Source of the DNA: Pontimicrobium sp. SW4
Lineage (GTDB): Bacteria > Bacteroidota > Bacteroidia > Flavobacteriales > Flavobacteriaceae
NCBI RefSeq assembly: GCF_039954625.1
Contig: NZ_CP157199.1
Span: 372,001-436,000, forward strand
DNA length: 64,000 bases
Direction: 5' to 3'
Position numbers and translations under genes: made by a program. This document shows, piece by piece, positions 28,184-37,869 of the stretch (position 1 is the stretch's first letter; each line of letters begins with the position of its first letter). The notes beneath the pieces are model-generated. The model searched no databases and had not been told where the DNA came from. It was given only the letters and a program-made list of their open reading frames with translations.

Positions 28184-29062
28184 ATGCCTTATTGGTTGCA
28201 AATTATTTTGATTGTTGCTGTTACTTATATTGTAATTAGTATTGCCTTATATTATTTGCAAGATTATATGTTGTTTAAACCAGAAAAACTGAGTGAAGAT
28301 TTTAAGTTTGCTTACGAAAATCAAGACACAAAAGAATACTATTTAGAAACCAGAGATGGAGCAAAAATTAATGGTTTATTGTTTAAGAGTAAAAATCAAC
28401 CTAAAGGTATTGTATTATATCTAAAAGGAAATTCAAAAAGTATTAAGGGTTGGGGCAAATTTGCTGTAGACTTTACAAGACATGACTATAGTGTGTTTAT
28501 GGTCGATTATAGAGGCTTTGGAAAAAGTACAGGACGACGTTCGCAAAAAGCTATTAAGCGAGATTTACAAGAAGTGTATAATAAATTAAAGGAGCGAACT
28601 CCAGAGGAGCATATTATTTTATATGGTCGCTCACTAGGTTCAGGTTTTGCGGCAAAGTTAGCATCCATTAATAATCCTAGACTTTTAATTTTGGATGCAC
28701 CTTATTATAGTTTAACTAAGGTTACTGGACGCTATATGCCTTTTATGCCTTTATCATTGTTAATGAAATATCCATTGCCAACCTACAAATGGTTAAAATA
28801 TGTACAATGTCCAATACATATCATTCATGGCACACATGATAAGTTAATACCTTACAAGTCTAGTGTTAAGTTATCTCAGGTTAATGCTAAGCGAACTAAA
28901 TTGCATACTGTGATAGGCGGAGGACATAAAAACTTAAATAATTATGAGTCTTACCATAAAATGATTGAAGAAATTATAAATTCAAAACCTGTAGAAATCG
29001 ATTTTTCAACAACAAGTATTAATGTTATACACACGTCCAAAAAATCTAAAACGAAAGCTTAA
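28184..29062 (+). CDS. Alpha/beta hydrolase, membrane anchored (copy 1)
   Basis: A 292-residue protein with an N-terminal transmembrane helix (about 4-24) and an alpha/beta-hydrolase domain. The nucleophile elbow is YGRSLGSG (Ser near 152); the acid is in HGTHDKLIPY and the base His in GGGHKNLN, so the triad is intact. The usual HG oxyanion motif before the GN reads LKGNSKS where the downstream paralogue has FHGNAGN. Its 3' end overlaps the next gene by 41 bases. Likely an esterase or lipase, substrate unknown. Confidence 0.88.
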   Translation: MPYWLQIILIVAVTYIVISIALYYLQDYMLFKPEKLSEDFKFAYENQDTKEYYLETRDGAKINGLLFKSKNQPKGIVLYLKGNSKSIKGWGKFAVDFTRHDYSVFMVDYRGFGKSTGRRSQKAIKRDLQEVYNKLKERTPEEHIILYGRSLGSGFAAKLASINNPRLLILDAPYYSLTKVTGRYMPFMPLSLLMKYPLPTYKWLKYVQCPIHIIHGTHDKLIPYKSSVKLSQVNAKRTKLHTVIGGGHKNLNNYESYHKMIEEIINSKPVEIDFSTTSINVIHTSKKSKTKA

Positions 29063-29846
29063 AAAACTCGCTTTAACTCTGCTAGGGCTTTATATTATTG
29101 TTGGAGCAATACTTTATATATTGCAAGAGAAGTTTTTGTTTTTACCAGAAACGCTAACTCAAGATTATATCTACGAATTGACTTATGAATATGATGAGTA
29201 TTTTCTAGATACACCAAATGAAGGTGTTATAAATACGTTACACATAAAGGCAAACAACCCAAAAGGAGCAATATTGTATTTTCATGGTAATGCAGGAAAT
29301 TTAAAACGCTGGGGAAAGATTGTTGAGTATTTTGTGACTATGGGATATGATATATATGTCATGGATTATAGAACTTATGGAAAAAGTAAAGGAGTGTTGA
29401 GTGAGCAAGCACTATATGATGATGCGCAAGTATGCTATAATCATTTAAAACAGTTTTGGGCAGAAGACAACATTATTGTTTATGGTCGATCTTTAGGAGG
29501 AGCTATGGCAACAAAAATGGCATCCTTAAATAACCCTAAAAAAGTAATTTTAGAAGCCCCTTTTTATAGTATAGCCGATGTTGCTAAAAAACGATTTCCA
29601 ATTTTTCCTGCAAATAGCTTACTTAAATATAAGTTGCCAAATAACGAACATATTAAAAATGTAAAATGTTCAATTTCTATTATCCATGGAACTGATGACT
29701 ATGTTGTACCATTCTCAAGCGGAAAAAAATTGTATGAGGTTTCACCTAAAGGCAAAACAACTTTAACAGTTATAGAAAATGGTGGTCATAATAATTTAAA
29801 TGAGTTTGATAAATACCACCAACTTATCAATGAAATTCTGAAATAG
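29022..29846 (+). CDS. Alpha/beta hydrolase, membrane anchored (copy 2)
   Basis: A 274-residue paralogue of the preceding gene with the same architecture: transmembrane helix (about 15-35), oxyanion motif LYFHGNAGN, nucleophile elbow YGRSLGGA, acid in HGTDDYVVPF and base His in NGGHNNLN. The start at 29022 is the only ATG before the hydrolase core in this frame and lies inside the upstream gene, which supports coupling. It resembles the YqiA/FrsA-like BAAT families only loosely. The tandem pair looks like a local duplication. Confidence 0.88.
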   Translation: MLYTRPKNLKRKLKKLALTLLGLYIIVGAILYILQEKFLFLPETLTQDYIYELTYEYDEYFLDTPNEGVINTLHIKANNPKGAILYFHGNAGNLKRWGKIVEYFVTMGYDIYVMDYRTYGKSKGVLSEQALYDDAQVCYNHLKQFWAEDNIIVYGRSLGGAMATKMASLNNPKKVILEAPFYSIADVAKKRFPIFPANSLLKYKLPNNEHIKNVKCSISIIHGTDDYVVPFSSGKKLYEVSPKGKTTLTVIENGGHNNLNEFDKYHQLINEILK

Positions 29847-29995
29847 CTGTCTTAAAAAATTAACATTTCAAGTCACGAATCTTAAAAAATCACTAAAAAG
29901 AGTTTAAATGTGTTAAACATTTCTAAACACTCGTAACATTTAGGTTTTTGTAGCGTCAATAGAGGTATAAAACAAAACAAAAAACCAAAAATATT

Positions 29996-30391
29996 ATGAA
30001 CCGATTAATTTTATTACTTGTAGCATTTATAGCGTTTAATGCTAATGCAATCTCTGGAGAGATTCCTATTGATACTAAAAAAAATTATAAAACGTTAAAA
30101 GAAATAAACCTTGAAATTGCACTTTTTGAAAGCGATATTAATCTAAGCCTTTTTGAAGTCTATGAAATAGAAGAAGAAGTGCATTTCGATTTTGATCCAA
30201 AACAATATTTACCTGAAGATTTTAACCCATTAGAAGGGAAAAACGATATTGACTGGTCAAGCATTGAATTAGTAGAAGTAGAGGAAGAAGTGGAACTAGA
30301 GTTCGATACTAGTAAATATCTACCTAGTGGCTTTAATCCATATAAAGGTATAAACTGTGAAAAAGAAGATGTAGTAGTGTGTCTTTATTAA
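29996..30391 (+). CDS. Secreted acidic repeat protein (37-residue modules), copy A
   Basis: A 131-residue protein with a signal peptide (about 1-18, FNANA). The mature part carries two units of a 37-residue repeat with pattern EEEVxxxFDxxxYLPxxFNPxxGxNDxDW, starting at 30161 and 30272. The second unit ends YLPSGFNPYKGINC. It is strongly acidic. No known domain is recognised. A paralogue with three units lies at 38256-38819, and both have a similar hairpin downstream. Possible calcium- or cell-surface-related role, but this is speculation. Confidence 0.75.
   Translation: MNRLILLLVAFIAFNANAISGEIPIDTKKNYKTLKEINLEIALFESDINLSLFEVYEIEEEVHFDFDPKQYLPEDFNPLEGKNDIDWSSIELVEVEEEVELEFDTSKYLPSGFNPYKGINCEKEDVVVCLY
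30161..30352 (+). repeat. Two 111-bp modules of the acidic repeat
   Basis: The F-D codons recur at 30191 and 30302, exactly 111 bases (37 codons) apart. Diverged copies with conserved YLP, FNP and Gly positions. Confidence 0.75.
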
Positions 30392-30422
30392 TTTTTGCCA
30401 AAGAGTATTAATAAGGACCTTG

Positions 30423-30456
30423 AAGCCAGTAATGTTAATTACTGGCTTTTTTTTTA
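30423..30456 (+). terminator. Terminator after acidic repeat protein A
   Basis: AAGCCAGTAAT / ATTACTGGCTT stem with a GTTA loop and a long T-run, about 32 bases after the stop. The CCAGTAAT...ATTACTGG core recurs after the paralogue. Confidence 0.85.
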
Positions 30457-30517
30457 ATATTTATATAATATGTTGTAATTATGCTTATTAAGTTATTAAA
30501 ATTTAAATCCAACCGCA

Positions 30518-32512
30518 ATGATTACAAAAAAAAAGCACATTATTTTAATGTTAGTTTTGATGCAGTTTTCACTAATGTCTGCACAAATTAATGATGGAAC
30601 TTCAAAAAAGAGAGCCATTAGGCAACAAGTTCCATTAACCAATTCTATAACAAAAGCATTTAACGAAGGTACTCGAAATTTTACAGGTAAACCAGGTAAC
30701 AACTACTGGCAGCTAGAGACCGATTACAATATTAATGTAAGCTTAAATCCAAGAACACAAGTGCTTTCTGGTTCAGAAACTATTTTAGTACATAATAATA
30801 GTAATACAGAGTTAACACAAATTGTATTAAGGCTTGATCATAATATTTTTAGAGCAGATGTACCTAGAGGTTCATCAGTTCCAGCAGAAACTACTGAAGG
30901 AATGGTAATAACCAAGCTTAAGGTAAATGGAAATGAAGTAGATTTATATGCTAGACCACAACCAAGACGAAGAGGAGAAAAAGTAATACCTCGATTATCA
31001 GTATCTGGCTTACAGCAAACAGTAGCAACAATTACTTTAGAAAAGCCAATACAGTCTAAAAGTAAGGCAGAAGTATATATTGAATGGAACACAAAATTAC
31101 CAGGAGGAGAAAATGGAAGAGGTCATAGGATGACTCAACGTTGGCAAGATAGATTGTTTCAACCAACACAATGGTTCCCGCGTTTGGCTAAGTTTGATGA
31201 TTTAAGAGGCTGGCAAAGAGATGTCTATTTAGGGCCTGCCGAATTTTTCAATAATTTTGGAACTTTTAATGTAAAGATAGATGTTCCAGCTGGCTGGATA
31301 GTTAGTGGAACAGGAATCTTGCAAAATCCAGAAGAAGTTTTAACATCTACTGCAAGAGAGCGTTTGTCTAAAGTATTAAATTCCAATGATGAAATTACTA
31401 TAGTTGGAGAAGAGGAGAGAGGTGCTGGAAAAGCTACTGCAGAGGGCGAAAGCTTAATTTGGCATTTTAAAGCTGATAAGGTAAACGATTTTGCGTGGGC
31501 TACATCAAATGATTTTATTTGGAAAGCGAGTAGAGCTACAATTCCAACAAAGGGACCAATACCAATACATATGGTGTATTTGCCAGAACGTGCTAATCGA
31601 TTTGTTGAAGCGATAGAACGTACACGCCATGCATTAGAATTTTATTCAGATTTGTGGGCACCTTATCCATTTCCTCAATTGACAATTCAAGATGGTCCAA
31701 GTGCTGGAATGGAATATCCAATGGTTATTAATTCAAATCAAGGAGCAGCAGATCATGAAACGGCTCATCAATGGTGGCCTATGATGTTAGGGACAAATGA
31801 AGCTAGATATGGATGGATGGATGAAGGATTTAATTCGTATATGAATATTTTGTCTGGAGCGCATAGACGAGGCGAACTTGCTAATTTGGATGGTTTAGGA
31901 CAAAGTTATGGATTTCAAAGTGGAAATGAAGATGAAGCAACTATGATGTGGAGCGCTAATTATGCTGGTAATGGTTATGGCTACCAAACCTATAGAAAAG
32001 CACCTTTAATGCTGTCTATGCTTGGTGGTATTGTTGGAGATGAAGCTGTTCAAAAAGCAATGAGTAATTATACTAAAGCTTGGGCTTTTAAGCATCCTTC
32101 TCCATGGGATTATATATACTTTATGAATAATGAATTAGGACAGGATTTAGGATGGTTTTGGTACTATTGGTTATGGACTACAGAGTCTGTAAATGCCTCT
32201 ATACAAGATGTAAAAACTAATGGAAATGAAACTGTGGTAACAATACACCAAGCTGGAGAAATGCCATCACCAGTAGTACTTAAAGTTGAGTTTGCAGACG
32301 GAGAGCTGCCAATTAATGCAATATCTAATGCTAAAATGGTAGACGAGAACACAGCTATTGTTACATGGCCTGTAGATGTTTGGTTTAATAGAGATAGAGT
32401 TTTTGAAGCGAAAATGAATTTTGGATCTCGAAAAATCAAGAAAATAACTTTTGATCCAAACAGAAGATTTCCTGATAAGGATTCTAAGGATAATGTTTGG
32501 CCAAGAGAGTAA
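30518..32512 (+). CDS. M1-family metallopeptidase, exported
   Basis: A 664-residue gluzincin aminopeptidase with a signal peptide (about 1-23, MSAQ). The zinc site is H413-E-T-A-H417-Q-W-W with the third ligand Glu436 in WMDEGFN, eighteen residues later, exactly as the family requires. The upstream substrate motif reads SAGMEYPM in place of GAMEN. The beta N-terminal domain contains FQPTQWFPR. Periplasmic peptide degradation is likely. It lies 24 bases before the M14 peptidase gene, suggesting a peptide-utilisation operon. Confidence 0.92.
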   Translation: MITKKKHIILMLVLMQFSLMSAQINDGTSKKRAIRQQVPLTNSITKAFNEGTRNFTGKPGNNYWQLETDYNINVSLNPRTQVLSGSETILVHNNSNTELTQIVLRLDHNIFRADVPRGSSVPAETTEGMVITKLKVNGNEVDLYARPQPRRRGEKVIPRLSVSGLQQTVATITLEKPIQSKSKAEVYIEWNTKLPGGENGRGHRMTQRWQDRLFQPTQWFPRLAKFDDLRGWQRDVYLGPAEFFNNFGTFNVKIDVPAGWIVSGTGILQNPEEVLTSTARERLSKVLNSNDEITIVGEEERGAGKATAEGESLIWHFKADKVNDFAWATSNDFIWKASRATIPTKGPIPIHMVYLPERANRFVEAIERTRHALEFYSDLWAPYPFPQLTIQDGPSAGMEYPMVINSNQGAADHETAHQWWPMMLGTNEARYGWMDEGFNSYMNILSGAHRRGELANLDGLGQSYGFQSGNEDEATMMWSANYAGNGYGYQTYRKAPLMLSMLGGIVGDEAVQKAMSNYTKAWAFKHPSPWDYIYFMNNELGQDLGWFWYYWLWTTESVNASIQDVKTNGNETVVTIHQAGEMPSPVVLKVEFADGELPINAISNAKMVDENTAIVTWPVDVWFNRDRVFEAKMNFGSRKIKKITFDPNRRFPDKDSKDNVWPRE

Positions 32513-32536
32513 ATTATAACTAATTAGCTAACCAAT

Positions 32537-35329
32537 ATGAAAAATCCAACCAACCTTAAAAAGGTTATGGTACTATTATTATGCACTATAGCCTTTACTC
32601 AAGTATTTGCGCAAAATATTGATAAAGCGTATGCAGATTTAATAAAAAAACACACTACTGATGAGCGTTTTTTACCAAGATCAATGCAAACTTTTCCAGC
32701 ATCATCAATACTACCTTCACCATTAGAACATTTCGGGACTATTATAGGTGCTCCAGGTGTGATGCATCATACAAAAGATATTTATAATTATTATAAAATT
32801 TTAGCCTCTAAATCCGATAGGATGGAAATGGTAACTATTACTAATTCGGAAGAAGGAAGACCAATTCACTTGCTTATTATTTCAAGTCCTGAAAACTTAA
32901 AAAACCTTGAAACTTATAAGCAAAACCTAAATAAGTTAGCTGACCCTAGAACAATAAAGGAGAATGAAGTAGAAAGTTTAGTTTTAAAAACTAAACCTAT
33001 GTATTACCTTAATGGAGGGCTTCATTCTACTGAAATGGGATCACCAGAAATGCTAATGGAATTGGTCTTTAGGTTACTTGCTGAAGAAAGTAGTGAAATG
33101 GATAATATTAGAGACAATGTTATTACCTTAATTAATCCTGTATCTGAACCTGACGGAAGAGATAAACAAGTAGATTGGTATTATCGCTATACAAAATCTA
33201 AAAAAGAGTTTGATGATGGTATGCGTGGTTCTTCACCATATTGGGGTAAATATGTGTTTCATGACAATAACAGAGATGGTCTACAAGTTTCACAAGCACT
33301 AACAAAAGCAATTTTTGATGTGTTTTATGAGTATCATCCAGTTGGAATGTTAGACCTGCACGAATCGGTAGCGTTATTATATATTTCAACAGGAACAGGC
33401 CCTTATAATACCTACATAGATCCAATTACTATTGGTGAATGGCAGGTAATGGGAAATCATGATTTAACACAAGTAACGGCAGAAGGGCTGCCAGGTGTTT
33501 TTACTTGGGCATTTTACAATGGTTGGTGGCCAGGATATGGTATTTGGGTTGCTAACAACCACAATGCCACGGGACGTTTTTACGAAACTTTTGGAAATGG
33601 AGGAGGAAATACTTTTATGAGAGATCTTTCTAATACAAGATATGCTGGCGATCCTGTGCATTCAAGACAATGGTATCGTCCTGTACCACCAACTGAGAAA
33701 GTGTTATGGTCTTCAAGAAATAATATTAATTATATGCAGTCTGGTGTTGTGGCTTCATTAAGTTATGCTGCTAATAACGGAAATCAGTTGCTTAAAAATT
33801 TCTACCAAAAAGGTGTAAATAATATTAATAAATGGAAACATGGAGGGAAATATGCTTATGTAATCAGCAAAGACCAGCGTGATCCTAATATGACTGCCTA
33901 TTTGGTAAACCAGTTAAGAGTGCAAGGGATTGATGTACATCTTAGAAATAAGGGAGATAACAAAGGAGAATATGTAGTGCTTCTTAATCAACCATATAGT
34001 GGCTTCGCAGATGCGCTACTATCAAAGCAAAATTATCCAAAAACCGCAAAGCATAATCCTTATGATGATATTGCTTGGACTTATGGGTTAATGTATGGTG
34101 TAGATGTGAAGACTGTTGCTAAGGCTGATGGTTTTTCAACTAGCAATTTAGAATTGCTTACAGAGGATGTTTCTGTTAAAGGTTCAGATTCTGGAAGTGG
34201 ATCTAACTTAATTATTAATTATAAAGCTCAAAACGAGGTGCTACCATTACTTTATAAAGTAGCATCATCTAGTAAAGAGGCGAAAATAAATATTACTACT
34301 AAGCCAATAACGGTAAAGAAGAAACCTTTAGGAAGCGGAAGTATTATAATTTCGGGAGCAGATAAGAATACGGTAAATCTTATAAAAGATATGGGGTTAG
34401 ATGTTGTAAAGGCTTCATCAGTTTCTAATGAATCAACAAAAACAATAAAATTACCGCGTATAGCTATTTATCATACGTGGTATAATACTCAAGCTGAAGG
34501 TTGGGCTAGATTTACTTTCGAAAATAGAAGTATTCCATATACCTCAATAGATAAGGACGATTTAAAGAATGGGAATTTAAATAATCGTTTCGATGTTGTT
34601 TTAATTCCACATACCTCAGGAAATGTTGAAACTATGATTCATGGTATTGATACAAAATGGGGACCAATGCCTTATACAAAAACAGACGAATTTCCACACC
34701 ATGGTTATCCAGATGCTACAGATGATATGACTGGAGGTCCAGGTTTTGATGGGATGGATAATCTAAAAAAATTCGTAGAGAATGGAGGCACATTAATAAC
34801 ACTTGCTAATGCAACTAGAATGGCAGCAGAAACTGGTATTACTAGAGAATTAACGCCTTTAAGCACAGGCAATTTATACCATCCAGGGTCTTTAGTAACT
34901 ACTAAAGTTAGAAATAAAGGACATCACATTATGAATGGTTATCCAGAAATCACACATGTTTTTAGAGGTAATTTACAAATGTATCAAGTAGGGAAATATC
35001 AAAGAGACCATATGGTAATGCAATATGGAACTAGTCAATTAAAAGATGAAAAAGTATATGAAGGAGAAATTATGGGAATGGTAGACTATAAGCCAGATTC
35101 AATAGCTGTTGCAAAATCAAAAGAAAAGTCAAAACATAAATATGTGCTTTCGGGAATGGTTAAAAATGAAGATAAAATTGTAGGTCAAGGAGCCATTTTT
35201 GATATACCTGTTGGAAAAGGGCACGTAGTTGCATTTACGTTTAATCCACTACATAGATATTTAAATCATCATGATGCACCAATGCTTTGGAATGCTATTA
35301 TTAATTGGGATGTTAAGCCAAAAGAATAA
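32537..35329 (+). CDS. M14-family zinc carboxypeptidase, exported
   Basis: A 930-residue exported protein with a signal peptide (about 1-26, VFAQ). The M14 domain shows the zinc motif H163-S-T-E166 (GGLHSTEMGSPE), NPVSEPDGRD and the later His and Glu regions LDLHESVALLY. A long C-terminal region (about 380-930) includes GSGSIIISGAD and a GATase-like ending with HVVAFTFNPLHRY. Such fusions are common in Bacteroidota. Follows the M1 peptidase gene closely and ends in a strong terminator. Confidence 0.9.
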   Translation: MKNPTNLKKVMVLLLCTIAFTQVFAQNIDKAYADLIKKHTTDERFLPRSMQTFPASSILPSPLEHFGTIIGAPGVMHHTKDIYNYYKILASKSDRMEMVTITNSEEGRPIHLLIISSPENLKNLETYKQNLNKLADPRTIKENEVESLVLKTKPMYYLNGGLHSTEMGSPEMLMELVFRLLAEESSEMDNIRDNVITLINPVSEPDGRDKQVDWYYRYTKSKKEFDDGMRGSSPYWGKYVFHDNNRDGLQVSQALTKAIFDVFYEYHPVGMLDLHESVALLYISTGTGPYNTYIDPITIGEWQVMGNHDLTQVTAEGLPGVFTWAFYNGWWPGYGIWVANNHNATGRFYETFGNGGGNTFMRDLSNTRYAGDPVHSRQWYRPVPPTEKVLWSSRNNINYMQSGVVASLSYAANNGNQLLKNFYQKGVNNINKWKHGGKYAYVISKDQRDPNMTAYLVNQLRVQGIDVHLRNKGDNKGEYVVLLNQPYSGFADALLSKQNYPKTAKHNPYDDIAWTYGLMYGVDVKTVAKADGFSTSNLELLTEDVSVKGSDSGSGSNLIINYKAQNEVLPLLYKVASSSKEAKINITTKPITVKKKPLGSGSIIISGADKNTVNLIKDMGLDVVKASSVSNESTKTIKLPRIAIYHTWYNTQAEGWARFTFENRSIPYTSIDKDDLKNGNLNNRFDVVLIPHTSGNVETMIHGIDTKWGPMPYTKTDEFPHHGYPDATDDMTGGPGFDGMDNLKKFVENGGTLITLANATRMAAETGITRELTPLSTGNLYHPGSLVTTKVRNKGHHIMNGYPEITHVFRGNLQMYQVGKYQRDHMVMQYGTSQLKDEKVYEGEIMGMVDYKPDSIAVAKSKEKSKHKYVLSGMVKNEDKIVGQGAIFDIPVGKGHVVAFTFNPLHRYLNHHDAPMLWNAIINWDVKPKE

Positions 35330-35342
35330 ACCTTATTATATT

Positions 35343-35374
35343 AAAAAAGCCAACACATTGTGTTGGCTTTTTTT
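35343..35374. terminator. Bidirectional terminator after the M14 peptidase
   Basis: AAAAAAGCCAACACA / TGTGTTGGCTTTTTTT stem between convergent genes. Confidence 0.88.
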
Positions 35375-35378
35375 ATTT

Positions 35379-35909
35379 TTAATTCTCACTAAAAGTTACA
35401 ATTGGTGGTAACCATGTTTTTTCATCTCCAAGAATACCACGAGTTTCGCTAATAACTTCTAGCCACTCCGGTTTAACTTTAATGAGCATATAATCATCTG
35501 GGTAATTTGGGTAGAAACTTTTCCATTTCACCTTCCAATGTTTTTCTTTTTCAGCGTTATCATTAACTATGCTCGCAATACCATGTATCATAACATAACC
35601 TGTATCATCACTATCTAAATAGTATAAAGTTACTTTAGGGTTTTCTCTAATCTGATTAACTTTTCTGGAGTTGCTATTCGTCCCAAACCAAACAGTTAAT
35701 TCTTCTTCGGGAGGAAATGGATCCATAGTTCTTACTCTAGGTCTTCCTTTATCATCTAAAGTAACAAGAGCACAAGTTTTGGCAGATTGCATAATTTCTT
35801 TTGCAACACTAATTAACGTTGCGTCATTGTTTGGAGAATTTTCTTTTTGCTGAGCACATCCATAAATTGAAAAGAATATAGCAAAGACAATCGTTATTTT
35901 TTTATTCAT
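35379..35909 (-). CDS. Exported PNPOx-like flavin-binding-fold lipoprotein
   Basis: A 176-residue protein combining a lipoprotein signal (Cys18, IYGCAQQ) with a pyridoxamine 5'-phosphate oxidase-like split-barrel: ALVTLDDKGRPRVRTMDPF, VWFGTNSNSRKVNQIRENPKVTLYYLD and KVKPEWLEVI. The family usually works in the cytoplasm with FMN or F420, so an exported lipoprotein form is unusual. The stop lies near the terminator, and its start overlaps the upstream serine hydrolase gene by 8 bases. Cofactor and substrate unknown. Confidence 0.83.
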   Translation of the reverse strand: MNKKITIVFAIFFSIYGCAQQKENSPNNDATLISVAKEIMQSAKTCALVTLDDKGRPRVRTMDPFPPEEELTVWFGTNSNSRKVNQIRENPKVTLYYLDSDDTGYVMIHGIASIVNDNAEKEKHWKVKWKSFYPNYPDDYMLIKVKPEWLEVISETRGILGDEKTWLPPIVTFSEN

Positions 35910-37365
35910 TTATTTTGTTGAAATTATACTGTCCATTCCATAAGAAGCTAATATTTCCAGAATCGTCGGTTTTAACCTCAATACGATCACCTTTATCAAG
36001 GTCAATAAATTTCGTTTCTTCTTGAGGAGTAAATAAGTTTTCATCATTATTATTTGGGTCTATTACATGTATTTTACCATCTCGTATGGTAACATCAATA
36101 TTATAATCTCCTATATCTGGTACTTGAAAATCTAACTGATACTTTCCTGCAAATTTTTCAAGTTCATCTTGAGGTATTTTAATTACTGCAACTTCTCTAG
36201 TATTATGTGTTCCCCAATTATAGTATTTAGAAATAGAACGAAGTACTTCGCCAATAAGTCTACCGCCATTATCAGCACTCGTCATTACAATAACACCATT
36301 CCCACTTTTAGCAAAAGCCATCATATCGTTTGTAAATCCTGCATTTTTACCTCCATGTCCAAAAATTAATGAATCGTTATCCCAACGAAGTGATGGACCT
36401 AAACCCCAATCATTCATATCCTTTGTCAACATTTTAGTCACCATATCTTTTGAAAGAACTCCATCAGAATCGTTTACATATATGTTATGAATCTCAATGA
36501 GGTATTTCGCTAGATCCGAAGGTGTTGTCCATAATCCAGCAGCAGCTTGTTCAGGATAATTATGCCAAAGCCCTTCAATAATTTCCCCATCACCATAATA
36601 TGCAGCACTTACGTTACTATTCATGCTTTCTTCTAATGGCTGACTATAAGTACTATTAGTCATATCCATTTGCGGTAATATATTTTTAGACATATAATCT
36701 TCTAAAGATAATCCACTAACATCTTCAACTATTTTTTCCATAATTGTATAACCACCACCAGAGTATCTCCAAAGACTCCCTGGAATAGTATCTAATAGTA
36801 TTGCTGCTGTATTTCCTTTTCCATTTAGTACGGTATTAATACTTGGGAATGAATCTTTTTGGGTATAACCAGGGAAACCATGAACAGTCATTCCAGCAGT
36901 ATGAGTTAACAAACGCCTAAGCGTTACTTTTTCAGTTTCAGTAAATTTAGAGTCTGGGATTTTCCAACTTTTAAGATACGTGCTTACATCTTCATCCAAA
37001 TCTAGCTTGCCTTCATCTACAAGTTTTAAAGCTGCCAGGGCGGCAACAGGTTTACTAATAGAGCCAGCTTGAAATAACGTATTTATATCCACTTTTTTAT
37101 TAGTATTCGTGTTTGCAATACCATATCCTTTAGCCCATTGTAGTTTGCCATCAATAATAACAGCAATACTAGCTCCTGGAACATTATGAACTTTCATGCG
37201 TTCTTCTATATTAAAAGTTGCAGGAGCTTCACCTTCTACTTGTATACTTTTTAATAAACCATTTTCTATAGCAACTATATGGTCTTCACTATTTTCTTGT
37301 TGTTCTTTTTTACAAGAACCAAGTAAAACTAATAGAGTAAATAATGAAGAAATTTTGCGTAACAT
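35902..37365 (-). CDS. Class C beta-lactamase-like serine hydrolase lipoprotein
   Basis: A 487-residue exported hydrolase with lipobox Cys18 (LLGSC). The penicillin-binding fold motifs are S102-I-S-K105 (SxxK), Y-S-G in RYSGGGY where YSN is usual, and HGG in FGHGGKNAG. A small beta domain (about 395-487) follows. It could be an esterase, D-peptidase or Pab87-like peptidase rather than an antibiotic hydrolase. Its 3' end overlaps the PNPOx-like lipoprotein gene by 8 bases. Confidence 0.9.
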   Translation of the reverse strand: MLRKISSLFTLLVLLGSCKKEQQENSEDHIVAIENGLLKSIQVEGEAPATFNIEERMKVHNVPGASIAVIIDGKLQWAKGYGIANTNTNKKVDINTLFQAGSISKPVAALAALKLVDEGKLDLDEDVSTYLKSWKIPDSKFTETEKVTLRRLLTHTAGMTVHGFPGYTQKDSFPSINTVLNGKGNTAAILLDTIPGSLWRYSGGGYTIMEKIVEDVSGLSLEDYMSKNILPQMDMTNSTYSQPLEESMNSNVSAAYYGDGEIIEGLWHNYPEQAAAGLWTTPSDLAKYLIEIHNIYVNDSDGVLSKDMVTKMLTKDMNDWGLGPSLRWDNDSLIFGHGGKNAGFTNDMMAFAKSGNGVIVMTSADNGGRLIGEVLRSISKYYNWGTHNTREVAVIKIPQDELEKFAGKYQLDFQVPDIGDYNIDVTIRDGKIHVIDPNNNDENLFTPQEETKFIDLDKGDRIEVKTDDSGNISFLWNGQYNFNKINE

Positions 37366-37399
37366 AATTATTGTTTTAGTGATTGATGTTTAAAAATAC

Positions 37400-37432
37400 A
37401 AAAAAAGGAATCATTTACATGACTCCTTTTTT
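37400..37432. terminator. Terminator-like hairpin
   Basis: AAAAAAGGAATCAT / ATGACTCCTTTTTT, one mismatch, TTAC loop. It lies between the serine hydrolase start and the end of the NTF2-like gene, and serves the latter on neither clear side; T-rich flank on the plus side. Confidence 0.5.
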
Positions 37433-37458
37433 AGATTAAAAATGCTGTTTATTTGTAA

Positions 37459-37869
37459 TTAAAAATTCTCTCGATAGGAAATTTTACTTACTATTTTCCA
37501 ACCATCTTTTGTTTTTAGCATATTCATATAATCTGTATATTGATAAGTTTCATATTTAGTAGAAAGTTTCACATTAGCAGCTAACCCTGTAACATCTATA
37601 TAAAAAATCTTATCTTCAAAAGTTCTAGTTTTTGTATTTGTGAAATAAGTAAAAAACTTTTGAATAGGAGTCACATTATACTCATTATCCTTAATGTATT
37701 TTAGTGTTGCATCAGGATGAAAAGCCTTTTTTAATAAATCAGGATTGTCACTTCTCGAACCTTCAAAATAATTATTTATGGTTAGTCTTATGGCGCTTTC
37801 ATCATTCATTTCTTGAGCGACTATTGTATTAACAGAAAGTAGTATTAGGAGAAGAGATAAGGTTTTCAT
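37459..37869 (-). CDS. Exported NTF2-like / lumazine-binding-type protein
   Basis: A 136-residue protein with a signal peptide (about 1-18, TIVAQ). The NTF2-like cone fold is suggested by AIRLTINNYFEGSRSDNPDLLKKAFHPDATL and a C-terminal DGWKIVSKISYRE. This resembles the putative lumazine-binding family seen in Flavobacteria. No catalytic residue can be assigned and the ligand is unknown. Confidence 0.78.
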   Translation of the reverse strand: MKTLSLLLILLSVNTIVAQEMNDESAIRLTINNYFEGSRSDNPDLLKKAFHPDATLKYIKDNEYNVTPIQKFFTYFTNTKTRTFEDKIFYIDVTGLAANVKLSTKYETYQYTDYMNMLKTKDGWKIVSKISYRENF

